From Sipunculus nudus (taxonomy: Eukaryota > Annelida > Sipuncula > Golfingiida > Sipunculidae), in the NCBI GenBank assembly GCA_026874595.1, contig CM049307.1, positions 4,175,579 to 4,239,578 on the forward strand: a DNA stretch of 64,000 nt. Reading direction: 5' to 3'. This document shows, piece by piece, positions 24,811 through 36,009 of the stretch. Both the position numbers and the translations under genes were made by a program. The notes under the pieces are model-generated. The model did not search any database and was not told where the DNA came from. It saw only the letters and a list, made by a program, of their open reading frames with translations. Position 1 is the first letter of the stretch; each line of letters begins with the position of its first letter.

Positions 24811-25185
24811 CTACAACACAATTTCGCGATATAATAGATCGATCATATACAGAACCAGAAAAAAATAACATTATATTAAAATGTCGATATTTAATCAACA
24901 ATACATTTATATACTGCAATAAGATCCAATATACTAGGAGGTGTTGCTTGTCCCGGGGAGGAATGCATTGTGACGCACCAAGTTCCACGCATTTCATTTA
25001 GTTCACAGCGTGTGTGTCTATGTTTTAACACTGAAATAAAAATATTCCCGAATGCATTCATTTTAACATTATAGATATTATTATTATTATTATTATTATT
25101 ATAAGTAGTAGTAGCAGAAGTATTAGCAGTAGTACTAGTTATAGTTAAATTTATAACACCTATATTTAATGTATATGTGCCTCAC
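24811..25185 (-). other. GST intron 3
   Basis: No gene seen. It holds an ATT/TTA microsatellite (25,079-25,101) and AT-rich sequence between acceptor and donor sites. Confidence 0.75.
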
Positions 25186-25301
25186 CTTTTCCGATTCGTT
25201 TTGCGTATAATAAATCTGACCTAAGGGTTTCCCAAGGTCCGCCATGCCATCCACAATCATATCAGCACGTGCGGCTTCAAGGTCATTCTGCCCCACAAAT
25301 C
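25186..25301 (-). CDS. Sigma-class glutathione S-transferase, exon 3
   Basis: 116 nt. The acceptor is GCTGTCAG and the donor GTGAGG after AAAAG. Two bases complete a Gly codon begun in exon 2, then 38 codons follow (FVGQNDLEAARADMIVDGMA, and on to YYTQNESEK). This is the linker and first helices of the C-terminal domain. An internal GTCAGA at 25220 was considered as donor, but it would break the phase with exon 4. Confidence 0.85.
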
Positions 25302-28300
25302 CTGACAGCAGATCATATAATTACCATGTTTACTTGCATCACATTGTGTGTGCGTGTGTGTGGGTGTGGGAGTTTCGGAAATATCCTGTCCAGTCTCACT
25401 GCTATACACGAGGCCAAGTAAATAGTTGATCCGACTATGGTTTGTTGCAAGTGGCAATAGGATATCTCTTATATAAAAAGTCATTGGTGGTTGCTAACAT
25501 GCTAGGCCTAGGTCTAATGATGATGAACAAGTGGCCCATGGGCCATGACGCTCAGCTGAATTTAACATACAGGTGACACATGCATCAAATGTTGAATGTT
25601 ATGATCTGGTGAAATATATTTGATAACGGAATATGGGTAGTATATGACCTCCAGTGTTCAAAATTTAAATTTTGTGCCCTTACAAAATAGGTCAAAGTGA
25701 CCTTATTTAGGGTTTTAAAAAGATTTTTCCTGTAACTCCCTAGATGCTAAGTTAGAAGGTCCTACGTACAGCAGCTACAATTTGTGCTCGTCTGACTAAC
25801 AGAGTGTTTAAATCGCAGAAATACGCCAGAGTGACATTATTTCAGATTTCAGATTGAATTTTACAGGAACCTCTCTAAAGCCTAATCAGATCTAAAGCCT
25901 AATCAGATTAGAATTTTCTCGGTCCAACTGTAACCAGTCGTGCAAATCTGTCTTATACGGTGGTCAAATCATTTTTTTTTCACTTATCTTGCAGAATATA
26001 GGTTACAGTCACCTATTTCAGATGTGCAAGGAGACTCAATAATGATGTACCCAGGTCCTCCTTGGATGTGGCGTCAAAAGATTCTAGACCTAAGGGAAAC
26101 AAGTTGTAACCCGTGTGACTCACTGGGTGCTCATCAGTATGTTTTCAGCCCGTTGTTCGCAGAATATATAGGACACCAATGACCTAATTTAAGCTTTCCT
26201 AGATGAATTGTCCAAGACCTCCCTGGATTTTCAGTTAGAAGTTTCATGTCATCCTTTTAAGTTTTATGCCTTGTAAACACTGCTTCATTTGAAGGTCTAA
26301 AAAAAATAGAAAAACATATGACCCACATTTTTAGGTGGTATCCCCGTTCAACTGAAGCATTTCTCAGAGGATATTGGAAACAGAGACATTATTTCAGGTT
26401 TCCGAGGAGATTTTCATGGACCTCCCTGGAAGTCAAGTATGAAAATTCTAGGTGCAATGGTTAAGATCTGTGCCCCGTAAACGGTCTAAAAAATAAAAAT
26501 TTAAAGAAAATACGTATAAATTTGAAGAAAAATATTCCAGGAGGCGCCAGCAGTGTGCAGGAACTGATGAAACACTCCATGATGACATACATGCAAAGAA
26601 TCATGATGATGAATGCATTAGTTGTTCGGAAACTGAGTTTTTGTATCAAACTTTTTTAATTATAATAAGGGGTATTTACAAGCCCTTTAGCTCGTTGGAT
26701 ATGGGTGACAGAGACCTAATTTCAGGTTTCCATGGCGATTTTTCAAATAAAAGTTTCTTGGTCCAATGGGTAAGATTTGTGCCCTGTGAACAGATGACCG
26801 AAATTTGAATGTTTCAAAAATAGAGAAAAAAAATGCTTAAAAATTCGAGAAAAAAAAATTTTCCTTTCCAAGGAGATTTTTTATTGAACTCCCTGGATAT
26901 TCACTTAGAAGTTTCTAGGTCCAGCAGTTACGATTTGAACCCTGCTAATTGACGGCCGGAGGGCCGGACGGACAACGGACATAGCGCCATTCCTATACCT
27001 CAGTTGACTTACAGTCAGCTGAGCTAAGAACATAAGGACTTCACCTACATGATAATATGAAAATACATTGGTTGTAAGTTACTTATATTCAAACAAGTGA
27101 CCCATGCTTCATGACGCTCGGCTGATTTGACATCGCCGATCAAGGTCAAGAACGATTTTTAGATTTTCCAAAAAATGTGTGCCAAATTTGAAGAATCAAT
27201 ATTCAGAAATTCAAAGTTATACTGGTCATCATAATCATATATTTCTGCAGATTTTACCTGTAAGACCAAGGTCACCAGTTTTCGAATTCATCCGAGAACT
27301 TGGCGAAAACAACCAGTTTGTCAAACTTGAGGGGGAAATGTGCAATACTTCCAAAATTATCACGTTCAAAAGAAAAATAAAGTTGATTAACCATAATCCG
27401 GCTGATTTGTCCTTGAAGATCTAGGCAAAGGTCATCACTTTTTTTTCAAACTAAGAACCTGGTTTCAGGACACTTGATGAAATTTGAGTTTAGAAAATGA
27501 TACTACTGATGTTATCTACATTCTTCCCGCCGCGGCTCTACACTGCAGTACTTCCAGATCACCTTTGATTAAACCGCAGTCCCTGATTAGACCGGTCCTG
27601 GCACAGTGCCAAGAAACAGACCAAAGAGAGCAGGTGTCGCATGTTTTAAATACGGAGATAGATGCACAATGTGATACCGCGCTCTCATTGGTCAGATTAT
27701 AACTCTCTGCTCTGTGCCAACCCAGAATACCCTGCTATACAAATCAGCATTTAAAACAAATTGAGATATGGACGACTGCAGTGTATAACCTGTAGGATGA
27801 GGAAGCGGAGATATTTCAAGGTAAGTTAAGTGCAGTGTTTTCTTCATCAAGACCTGTAATACCCAACTATCAATGGTTACCACGCGATCATTTGAGATTT
27901 TTTAACGATATTCATGTCTTTACAAAATCGGTTTTCTCAAAAGTCGATCCTCAAATTACAATAGATAATTCATTTAAACAAGTCTCCTAATAACTATCAC
28001 TAAATTATAAAGTTGAATTTGAACAAAGATACTGACATTATTTTTCCGCCCTGGAGGTATGTATATTTTCGTTTAAATGAACTTGTAATCCAGATCATTT
28101 GCCACTGTTTTCCATCATATGTATATACCCTGCGTGAGGAGCGTAATGTTGTTTGGCAGTCTCAAAGTTAAAAAAAATGCATAAACTTGCAACCAAAAGG
28201 TGGCGCCACCAGTCTTCAGGGACAAATGAAACTTGTCTGAGTCTTGATTAATAAACACACCAAGTTTCGCGACCCTAGATGAGACAGTTGCGAAACACAT

Positions 28301-28655
28301 ACCATTTATGGAATTTGGACGTCTCAAAAACAGAGAAGGAAGATGTTCTGAATTCTGGATACCATGGTTGAATAATGTTAGAAGTTTTTGGGTACAGCGG
28401 TTCCGATATTTGCAGTACCAACGGACGACCGGACGGAAAGTCAATTGAGCTCATAAAAATTGTTGAAATTATCCCAATGGTATTTGGAATCAATCAGGTT
28501 TGCAATTTTGCTTTATGAAAGGAGTAAAAACATCTTGCTAACGTGACTCCAGGACAGAATACTTTAAGAAAAAGTTTATTACAGACTGGAAACCTTAACT
28601 TTTTTTATTACAGGCCGGAATTCTTAAATTGTTTATCACAGGCCGGAATACTTAC
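25302..28655 (-). other. GST intron 2 with dispersed repeats
   Basis: No gene seen. From about 25,620 to 27,010 there are several diverged copies of a dispersed unit (GACCTAATTTCAGG, then a stretch beginning GGACCTCCCTGGA and ATTTGTGCCCTG). The last ends in GGACGGACAACGGA and a CAGTTGACTTACAGTCAGCT hairpin tail, like RTE-type 3' ends. A repeat with GGTGGCGCCACC lies at about 28,198. A TG-rich microsatellite is at about 25,345. Confidence 0.7.
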
Positions 28656-28748
28656 CAAATTGTTTAGCCAGGTATCTGTTGATGGTATTACTCTGAGCAA
28701 GCATCACCCCATCTACCTCAAGCACCGGGATTTGGCCGAAGGGAGTCT
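28656..28748 (-). CDS. Sigma-class glutathione S-transferase, exon 2
   Basis: 93 nt. The acceptor is TTTCCCTCCAG and the donor GTAAGT. Two bases complete a Lys codon from exon 1, then 30 codons follow ([20 protein letters not shown] and on to RYLAKQF), then one base of the next Gly codon. It contains the conserved cis-Pro (QIPVLE) and the Gln-Ser glutathione-binding pair (AQSN). Phases match exons 1 and 3 exactly. Confidence 0.88.
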
Positions 28749-29038
28749 CTGGAGGGAAACAGAAGGATACATAATTTGGACCACTTGCCAATATATGTTT
28801 AAACACTTTATATGTTTGAACCGCCAGGTGATGTCAGTTACGAACTCTGGCTGTATATAGAGATGTATAATAAAAAGACGCCGCTGCCATCGGTATAATA
28901 TTAATAACGTCACAGGGACACTAAAATACTGAAATAATACTGACCTATAGGGAACGCCCGATTTCATTTTTTTTTAAACAAATAGAGCGCCGGATGACTT
29001 TAGTCTTCTATAATGTCGTTTGCTTTCTACAACAATCG

Positions 29039-30215
29039 TCACTGGAATATGGAGTCAACTGTGGGTAAAGGAACCCAAATGATCCTCTCAGCTGTTCTTA
29101 CTACCCTCGAAACACGGTTCCTTTCCTCGACAGTGATACTGCCTCCCCATACAGTGACTGACAACGTCAGGACTCCCTGAGTTACCGCCCGATAAAACTT
29201 TAATAAAATCGGTTGACTGAGCCCGAAATTTTTTAGGTTCCTTAGAAAGAATAAACGTTGTCGTGCCTTCTTTACGCAGTAATTAACATATTCGGCCCAC
29301 TTCAAATCAGAAGAAATAAAAACTCCTAAAAATTTAAAACAGTCAACGATTTCAACCTCGGAGCCTTCAATTACTAGGTTTTCTTCCGTCTAAAATCAAT
29401 TATCATCTCCTTGGTTTTCTTTACATTTAACTCCAGATTATATTCAGAGCACCACGAAGTTAGAGTTTTAATTTTATTGCGGTAAACACTTTCGTTATTT
29501 CCCCGGATGAGCCCAGAAACTGTTGTGTCATCTGCAAATTTTACAATGAGGCAATAATCAGAAGTAGAGACACCGTCATAGGTGAATAGAGAGTACAATT
29601 TTGGTGAAAGCACACACCTTGGGGTGCTCCAGTGTTTAAGACCAATTCTTCGGAAATAATGTTACCAATCTTAACCACTTGAGGCCGATTTGTTAAAAAG
29701 TCTAAGATCCAGTTACACATGTTAATATTTAGATCGGGTTCAGATAGTTTTCCGATTAATTTATTGGGAGGAACAGTGTTAAAGGCTGAGCTGAAATCAA
29801 TAAATAAAACCCTTGCATAGGTAGATTCTCGTAAGTCGAAATGTTTTAAAATACGATAAAGTGTGAATGATACAGCGTCATCTGTTGAGCGGTTACTACG
29901 ATAGGCGAACTGAAAAGGATCAAAAGTTTCTGAAAGACAGCATTTTAGATAATTTAACACCAGTCGCTCAAAACTCTTGCCAATTACAGAAGTTAATGCA
30001 ACAGGACGATAGTCATTCAAAGATGATGCATGAGATTTTTTCGGGACAGGAATAATCACTGATCGTTTGAAGAGCTCTGGCACTGTAAACGATCGCAAGG
30101 ACCAGTTAAAAAGAAGAGTGAGAACACCAGATATTTCATCGGAGCAAGTTCTTAACAGTCACGGCGTGATACCATCAGGACCAGCCGCCTTGCGTATGTT
30201 AAAGCAGGCAAGATG
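29039..30215 (-). pseudogene. Broken non-LTR retrotransposon reverse transcriptase
   Basis: Read on the minus strand, the pieces are in order. They are KAAGPDGITP followed by an in-frame TGA (about 30,160), NDYRPVALTSVIGKSFERLV and FIDFSSAFNTVPP (about 29,750-30,020), a frame change to the catalytic FADD segment (about 29,520), then a second frame change to the C-terminal KWAEYVNYCVKKARQRLFFL segment (29,039-29,305). The motif style fits the CR1/Jockey/Rex type of elements, but the clade is not certain. Stops and frameshifts show it is dead. It is a host repeat inserted in the GST intron. Confidence 0.82.
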
Positions 30216-32410
30216 GATTGACGAAACTAATAATCCGCCTAATCACAGAGACATGGGTAAAGTAGGCATTGAATGTTCCTAACAAGACTACAAATTAGTG
30301 GCATCAGAGATGCCAATTATCCCTAGACGGATGTATGGACGAAACTAAAAATATCCGCCTAATCACAGAGATATGGGTAAAGTAAGGCATTGAATGTTCC
30401 TAACAGGACCACAAATTAGTGGCATCAGAGATGCCAATTATCCCAAGACGGATGTATGGACGAAACTAAAAATATCCGCCTAATCACAGAGATATGGGTA
30501 AAGTAAGGCATTGAATGTTCCTAACAGGACCACAAATTAGTGGCATCAGAGATGCCAATTATCCCAAGACGGATGTATGGACGAAACTAAAAGTATCCGC
30601 CTAATCACAGAGATATGGGTAAAGTAAGGCATTGAATGTTCCTAACAGGACCACAAATTAGTGGCATCAGAGATGCCAATTATCCCAAGACGGATGTATG
30701 GACGAAACTAAAAATATCCGCCTAATCACAGAGATATGGGTAAAGTAAGGCATTGAATGTTCCTAACAGGACCACAAATTAGTGGCATCAGAGATGCCAA
30801 TTATCCCAAGACGGATGTATGGACGAAACTAAAAATATCCGCCTAATCACAGAGATATGGGTAAAGTAAGGCATTGAATGTTCCTGACAGGACCACAAAT
30901 TAGTGGCATCAGAGATGCCAATTATCCCAAGACGGATGTATGGACGAAACTAAAAATATCCGCCTAATCACAGAGATATGGGTAAAGTAAGGCATTGAAT
31001 GTTCCTGACAGGACCACAAATTAGTGGCATCAGAGATGCCAATTAACCCAAGACGGATGTATGGACGAAACTAAAAATATCCGCCTAATCACAGAGATAT
31101 GGGTAAAGTAAGGCATTGAATCTTCCTGACAGGACCACAAATTAGTGGCATCAGAGATGCCAATTATCCCAAGACGGATGTATGGACGAAACTAAAAATA
31201 TCCGCCTAATCACAGAGATATGGGTAAAGTAAGGCATTGAATGTTCCTGACAGGACCACAAATTAGTGGCATCAGAGATGCCAATTATCCCAAGACGGAT
31301 GTATGGACGAAACTAAAAATATCCGCCTTATCACAGAGATATGGGTAAAGTAAGGCATTGAATGTTCCTAACAGGACCACAAATTAGTGGCATCAGAGAT
31401 GCCAATTATCCCAAGACGGATGTATGGACGAAACTAAAAATATCCGCCTAATCACAGAGATATGGGTAAAGTAAGGCATTGAATGTTCCTAACAGGACCA
31501 CAAATTAGTGGCATCAGAGATGCCAATTATCCCAAGACGGATGTATGGACGAAACTAAAAATATCCGCCTAATCACAGAGATATGGGTAAAGTATGGCAT
31601 TGAATGTTCCTGACAGGACCACAAATTAGTGGCATCAGAGATGCCAATTATCCCAAGACGGATGTATGGACGAAACTAAAAATATCCGCCTAATCACAGA
31701 GATATGGGTAAAGTAAGGCACTGAATGTTCCTAACAGGACCACAAATTAGTGGCATCAGAGATGCCAATTATCCCAAGACGGATGTATGGACGAAACTAA
31801 AAATATCCGCCTAATCACAGAGATATGGGTAAAGTAAGGCATTGAATGTTCCTGACAGGACCACAAATTAGTGGCATCAGAGATGCCAATTATCCCAAGA
31901 CGGATGTATGGACGAAACTAAAAATATCCGCCTAATCACAGAGATATGGGTAAAGTAAGGCATTGAATGTTCCTGACAGGACCACAAATAAGTGGCATCA
32001 GAGATGCCAATTATCCCAGGACGGATGTATGGACGAAACTAAAAATATCCGCCTAATCACAGAGATATGGGTAAAGTAAGGCATTGAATGTTCCTGACAG
32101 GACCACAAATTAGTGGCATTAGAGATGCCAATAATCCCAAGACGGATGTATGGACGAAACTAAAAATATCCGCCTAATCACAGAGATATGGGTAAAGTAA
32201 GGCATTGAATGTTCCTGACAGGACCACAAATTAGTGGCATCAGAGATGCCAATTATCCCAAGACGGATGTATGGACGAAACTAAAAATATCCGCCTAATC
32301 ACAGAGATATGGGTAAAGTAAGGCATTGAATGTTCCTGACAGGACCACAAATTAGTGGCATTAGAGATGCCAATTATCCCAAGACGGATGGATGGACGAA
32401 ACTAAAAATA
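30205..32410. repeat. 121-bp satellite array with hairpin
   Basis: About 18 units of 121 bp. The first is diverged, the others nearly identical. Each carries the inverted repeat TGGCATC-AGA-GATGCCA. The array abuts the reverse-transcriptase relic directly. Confidence 0.92.
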
Positions 32411-33420
32411 TGGATAGACGGCAAGCCACAACAAGTTTTGGATAAAATGAGGGATGGAATGTGTCCTGGTATGATAGGTCTCAACATGTCACAACGGAAA
32501 ACGTCATGATTGGTGGTGATACGTGTGTCTAGAAAAAAGTATCCAAGATAATATACTTTATCAATTTCAGGTTTATACATTGATCAGCCTTTAAGATGTG
32601 AAATTTTCATCAAAAACAGATCAACAAAATGATACGAGATGAAATTGATTGTAGGTAATCCATTCCATGATCTATGCATATTTTCAGGTGAATACATAAA
32701 ACCACTCCTGAGAAAAAGGCAATAAATTCTAAGCAAACGAAAAAGGTAGGTGGCGCCACATGTCTGGTCTATGATGGATCTACGCTATGTGAAAACGATT
32801 ATAGGTGGCATCACCAGGCTTATGTACAAGATTGGGGTATCCAAAATCTGTGGACATATGAAATTTTAGTCTGATACATTAAACCAGTCCTAAGATTAAT
32901 GCATGAACGTATTCTACAAATACGTGATTGCATGTGGTGCCACTAGTCTCGTGAATGAACATGCAAAATTTATCTACACCAAATTACTTCTGGGGAAAAA
33001 GTACATCAGTGTATTCTACATAAACGGAACGGAAGGTAGCGCTACTTGTCTGGTATACAACATAGCTATCAAAGACGGATAAACATACAAATTTTCATCC
33101 ATCCTATCCTGAGATTTGAGCGAATTTCAATCAACGCCACGCGAAAACAATTGCAGATAGTGCCACCAATCTTTAGTACGAGATATAGGTATCTAAGATT
33201 GATGGACATGAAGTACGGCAAACCAGTCCTGAGAAAAAGGCTTTAATGTATTCTACAAAAACAGGAAGGCAGGTGGCGCAACCTGTCTTGTCTACGAGAA
33301 AACTCTCAAAGAAGGATGGCCACAAGAAGTCATAACCGCTACACCAAACATCACCATTGTTAAAGGCTTGCCTTTTTGGCAAGATGCTTGCATAAAACAA
33401 AGAGGGGAGTTTTCCCCTAC
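32410..33420. repeat. Dispersed repeat copies
   Basis: Several diverged copies of a unit of about 150 bp, marked by GGTGGCGCCAC or its variants and by TACGAGA and AAGATGGA motifs. Similar copies occur at 46.5-47.2 kb and 48.2-49.2 kb. No gene seen. Confidence 0.65.
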
Positions 33421-33802
33421 AGTAATTTAGGCATTAGGACTCAAATATGAAGCTATTTTTAAAAGTAATCCTAATAATTCGAAGAATACATACTTAATTG
33501 ATTTCTTTGGTTAATCAATAAGAACTACATAGTTTTCACAAAGCTCTGTTTTTGCGGGTCCAATTAATAAGATGGCTAGTCTGTTTAATAATTTCACGTC
33601 TTCTTATATGTAAACCTGCCAGGCCAATTTTCTGCTACAGAATATGTTAAAAAAGGCTTCGACAGACATTACTGTCCTGTTCTGCTCATTCTAACGCCCG
33701 ACCGACGAGTGTGAATTAATAATATATTCCGCCAGATTGCAGGACCTGTCACACAGAGTCCTGGGTGCCGCCATATAGGGATAGTAAATCATATCCTGAC
33801 TG

Positions 33803-34474
33803 GGTGATTGTGATAAGGTCCTGCTGTCACATAGGCATACTGACCGGGTGAGTGTGACATAGCTCCTGCTGTCACATAGGCATACTGACTGGGTGAGTGT
33901 GACATAGCTCCTGCTGTCACATAGGCATACTGACTGGGTGAGTGTGACATAGCTCCTGCTGTCACATAGGCATACTGACTGGGTGAGTGTGACATAGCTC
34001 CTGCTGTCACATAGGCATACTGACTGGGTGAGTGTGACGTAGCTCCTGCTGTCACATAGGCATACTGACTGGGTGAGTGTGACATAGGTCCTGCTGTCAC
34101 ATAGGCATACTGACTGGGCGAGTGTGACATAGGTCCTGCTGTCACATAGGCATACTGACTGGGCGAGTGTGACATAGCTCCTGCTGTCACATAGGCATAC
34201 TGACTGGGCGAGTGTGACATAGCTCCTGCTGTCACATAGGCATACTGACTGGGTGAGTGTGACATAGCTCCTGCTGTCACATAGGCATACTAACAGGGTG
34301 AGTGTGACATAGCTCCTGCTGTCACATAGGCATACTGACTGGGTGAGTGTGACATAGCTCCTGCTGTCACATAGGCATACTGACTGGGTGAGTGTGACAT
34401 AGCTCCTGCTGTCACATAGGCATACTGACTGGGTGAGTGTAACATAGCTCCTGCTGTCACAAAGGCATACATAC
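33803..34474. repeat. 45-bp minisatellite in GST intron 1
   Basis: About 15 units of 45 bp start roughly 25 bp from the exon 1 donor. Each has TGTGACA and TGTCACA arms about 10 bp apart. The 45-bp period keeps one frame open, so long minus-strand ORFs appear here but are artefacts. Confidence 0.92.
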
Positions 34475-34503
34475 TGATCGATCAATGGCAAGAGGAAACT
34501 CAC

Positions 34504-34636
34504 TCGGCTTAAACTCCGGCCATTGCTCCCTCTCCAAGCGAACGTCTTCAAACTCGACACCCGCGGCGGCGAAGAGTAGTCTAGCCACTTCGCCAAAGCC
34601 TTTCGAGTTGAAGTAGGTCAGTTTATACGAAGGCAT
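34504..34636 (-). CDS. Sigma-class glutathione S-transferase, first coding exon
   Basis: 133 nt from ATG 34636, 44 codons plus one base, ending at a consensus donor GTGAGT (34503-34498). The product MPSYKLTYFNSKGFGEVARL continues with LFAAAGVEFEDVRLEREQW, the thioredoxin-fold N-terminal domain of sigma-class GSTs, with the catalytic Tyr8. Exon phases join to exons 2, 3 and 4, giving about 151 of some 205 residues. Cytosolic GSTs conjugate glutathione to electrophiles, and sigma members also act in prostaglandin metabolism or as eye-lens crystallins. The exon begins at 34650 after an acceptor TTTTATAG, so a 5' UTR exon lies further right and was not found. Confidence 0.9.
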
Positions 34637-34650
34637 GGTATTGGATGCAC

Positions 34651-35990
34651 CTATAAAATGAAAAAAAGACAAGAATCAGTTTTAAAATATGCAGTTCCGC
34701 TGACACCTTATGCGGAATGGGCCGGGGGGGGGGGGGGGTCAGGTCGTGCTGTCTACATGCTAACACAGGGGAAATTTCTCAAACATGAGCTTTTTGCACA
34801 TATCTTGCATACACGCCAATCCATTGAAAGTGCTTGAAATGACAGAATTATATACTAAAATTTGCAAATAAATCAGCATAATGCATCATGGGAAAGGGTA
34901 TCTCCTTCTTATTGACATTGAGCCGCGTGTTTTAACCTAGCAAATATTCGATGCGCTAAACAATGGTTGTTCATTGAATAAAATCCATTTTCTACCCTTA
35001 AGTTTAAACTTGGTTTTGTTATTAGAGACAGGATGGGATTTTTTAATACTTTCATGATTAGAACATTTGTAAATATCGTTAAAATCAACAATTTATTTTA
35101 CTCATATCTGACGTAGAATAGATCGTCAACCAGAGTTAAAATCCGTAAGCTGTAATCTTAATTTGTGCTTTGTTTTAATCAATACGTAAGCGTTAAACTC
35201 TGCTGGAGCCTAACCGACCTGTAAACCGTAACTGAATTAAGTTTATTGGTTTCAGATACTTTACCTAACAGTGCCAGTTGCAGCCTCCACTGAGAGTTTT
35301 CTCAACCATGCGAGAATTAAATACATACCAGAGAAACAGACACCCAGCAGACTTACATCAGCTTCACAAGAACAAAACTGAGGATAAGGACCTTAATGTG
35401 AGGACGGATAGGCCATCTTCTCCAATTTTATAATGTTCATATTTTATGCATTTCTATCTAGACTAAGTGATGAACGCAATACTTTTAGTATAGGATATAT
35501 AATAATTAACAATTTTTCGTGCATATTGCATGAGCGTCCTCACATCTATCTATGCGACCAATTTTTCCGGCCGGCGAAAAATCAGCGGGATATGGGTAGA
35601 TAGGAGGACCGCATAAGACTCGAAGGATTTGTAAGAAAATGTCCCGATTCAACAACGTTATATTATGGAAAAAGTGCTTCAAATAGGCGTTTTTTTATAA
35701 CTTTAAAATTTTCTAATGTGATACAAGTGAAACCTTATACCTCCACCGGAATCCCCCAGCCCCAAATATGCCCTCATCCTCACTACACACGCGGTGTGCG
35801 CCCCTCCACTTTTAAAATTGTTCACAGCCAATGCCCCTTCATTCGTGTTACAAAAATAGGTCCTGTAATTTATTACATGTGTTATATAATCGCTTCCACA
35901 TACCGCTGATCATAGAACTGAGACTAATAAAAGGAAATTAATGGCCACAAGAATTTTATATAGAAGAAATTTTGTAAAATACAAAAACAG
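34651..35990. other. No gene seen
   Basis: AT-rich sequence with a poly-G run at about 34,723. It should contain the intron and promoter upstream of GST exon 1, but no clear promoter was found. Confidence 0.5.
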
Positions 35991-36009
35991 ATAGGCCTTA
36001 ATGAGCTAA

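Larger units (their letters stand above)
28749..34503 (-). other. GST intron 1
   Basis: About 5.8 kb. It holds a reverse-transcriptase relic, a 121-bp satellite, GGTGGCGCC-type dispersed repeats (32,410-33,400) and a 45-bp minisatellite. No additional exon was recognised. Confidence 0.75.

Noticed and set aside
24752-24997. 81-codon minus-strand ORF at GST exon 4
   Set aside because: It is in the wrong frame. The frame that joins exon 3 in phase gives a clear GST sequence.
30290-32400. CRISPR-like array
   Set aside because: The 121-bp units are contiguous and nearly identical, with no unique spacers, and the DNA is animal nuclear.
33691-34596. 301-codon minus-strand ORF and its neighbours
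   Set aside because: They come from the 45-bp minisatellite, whose length is a multiple of three and so keeps frames open. The region is GST intron 1.
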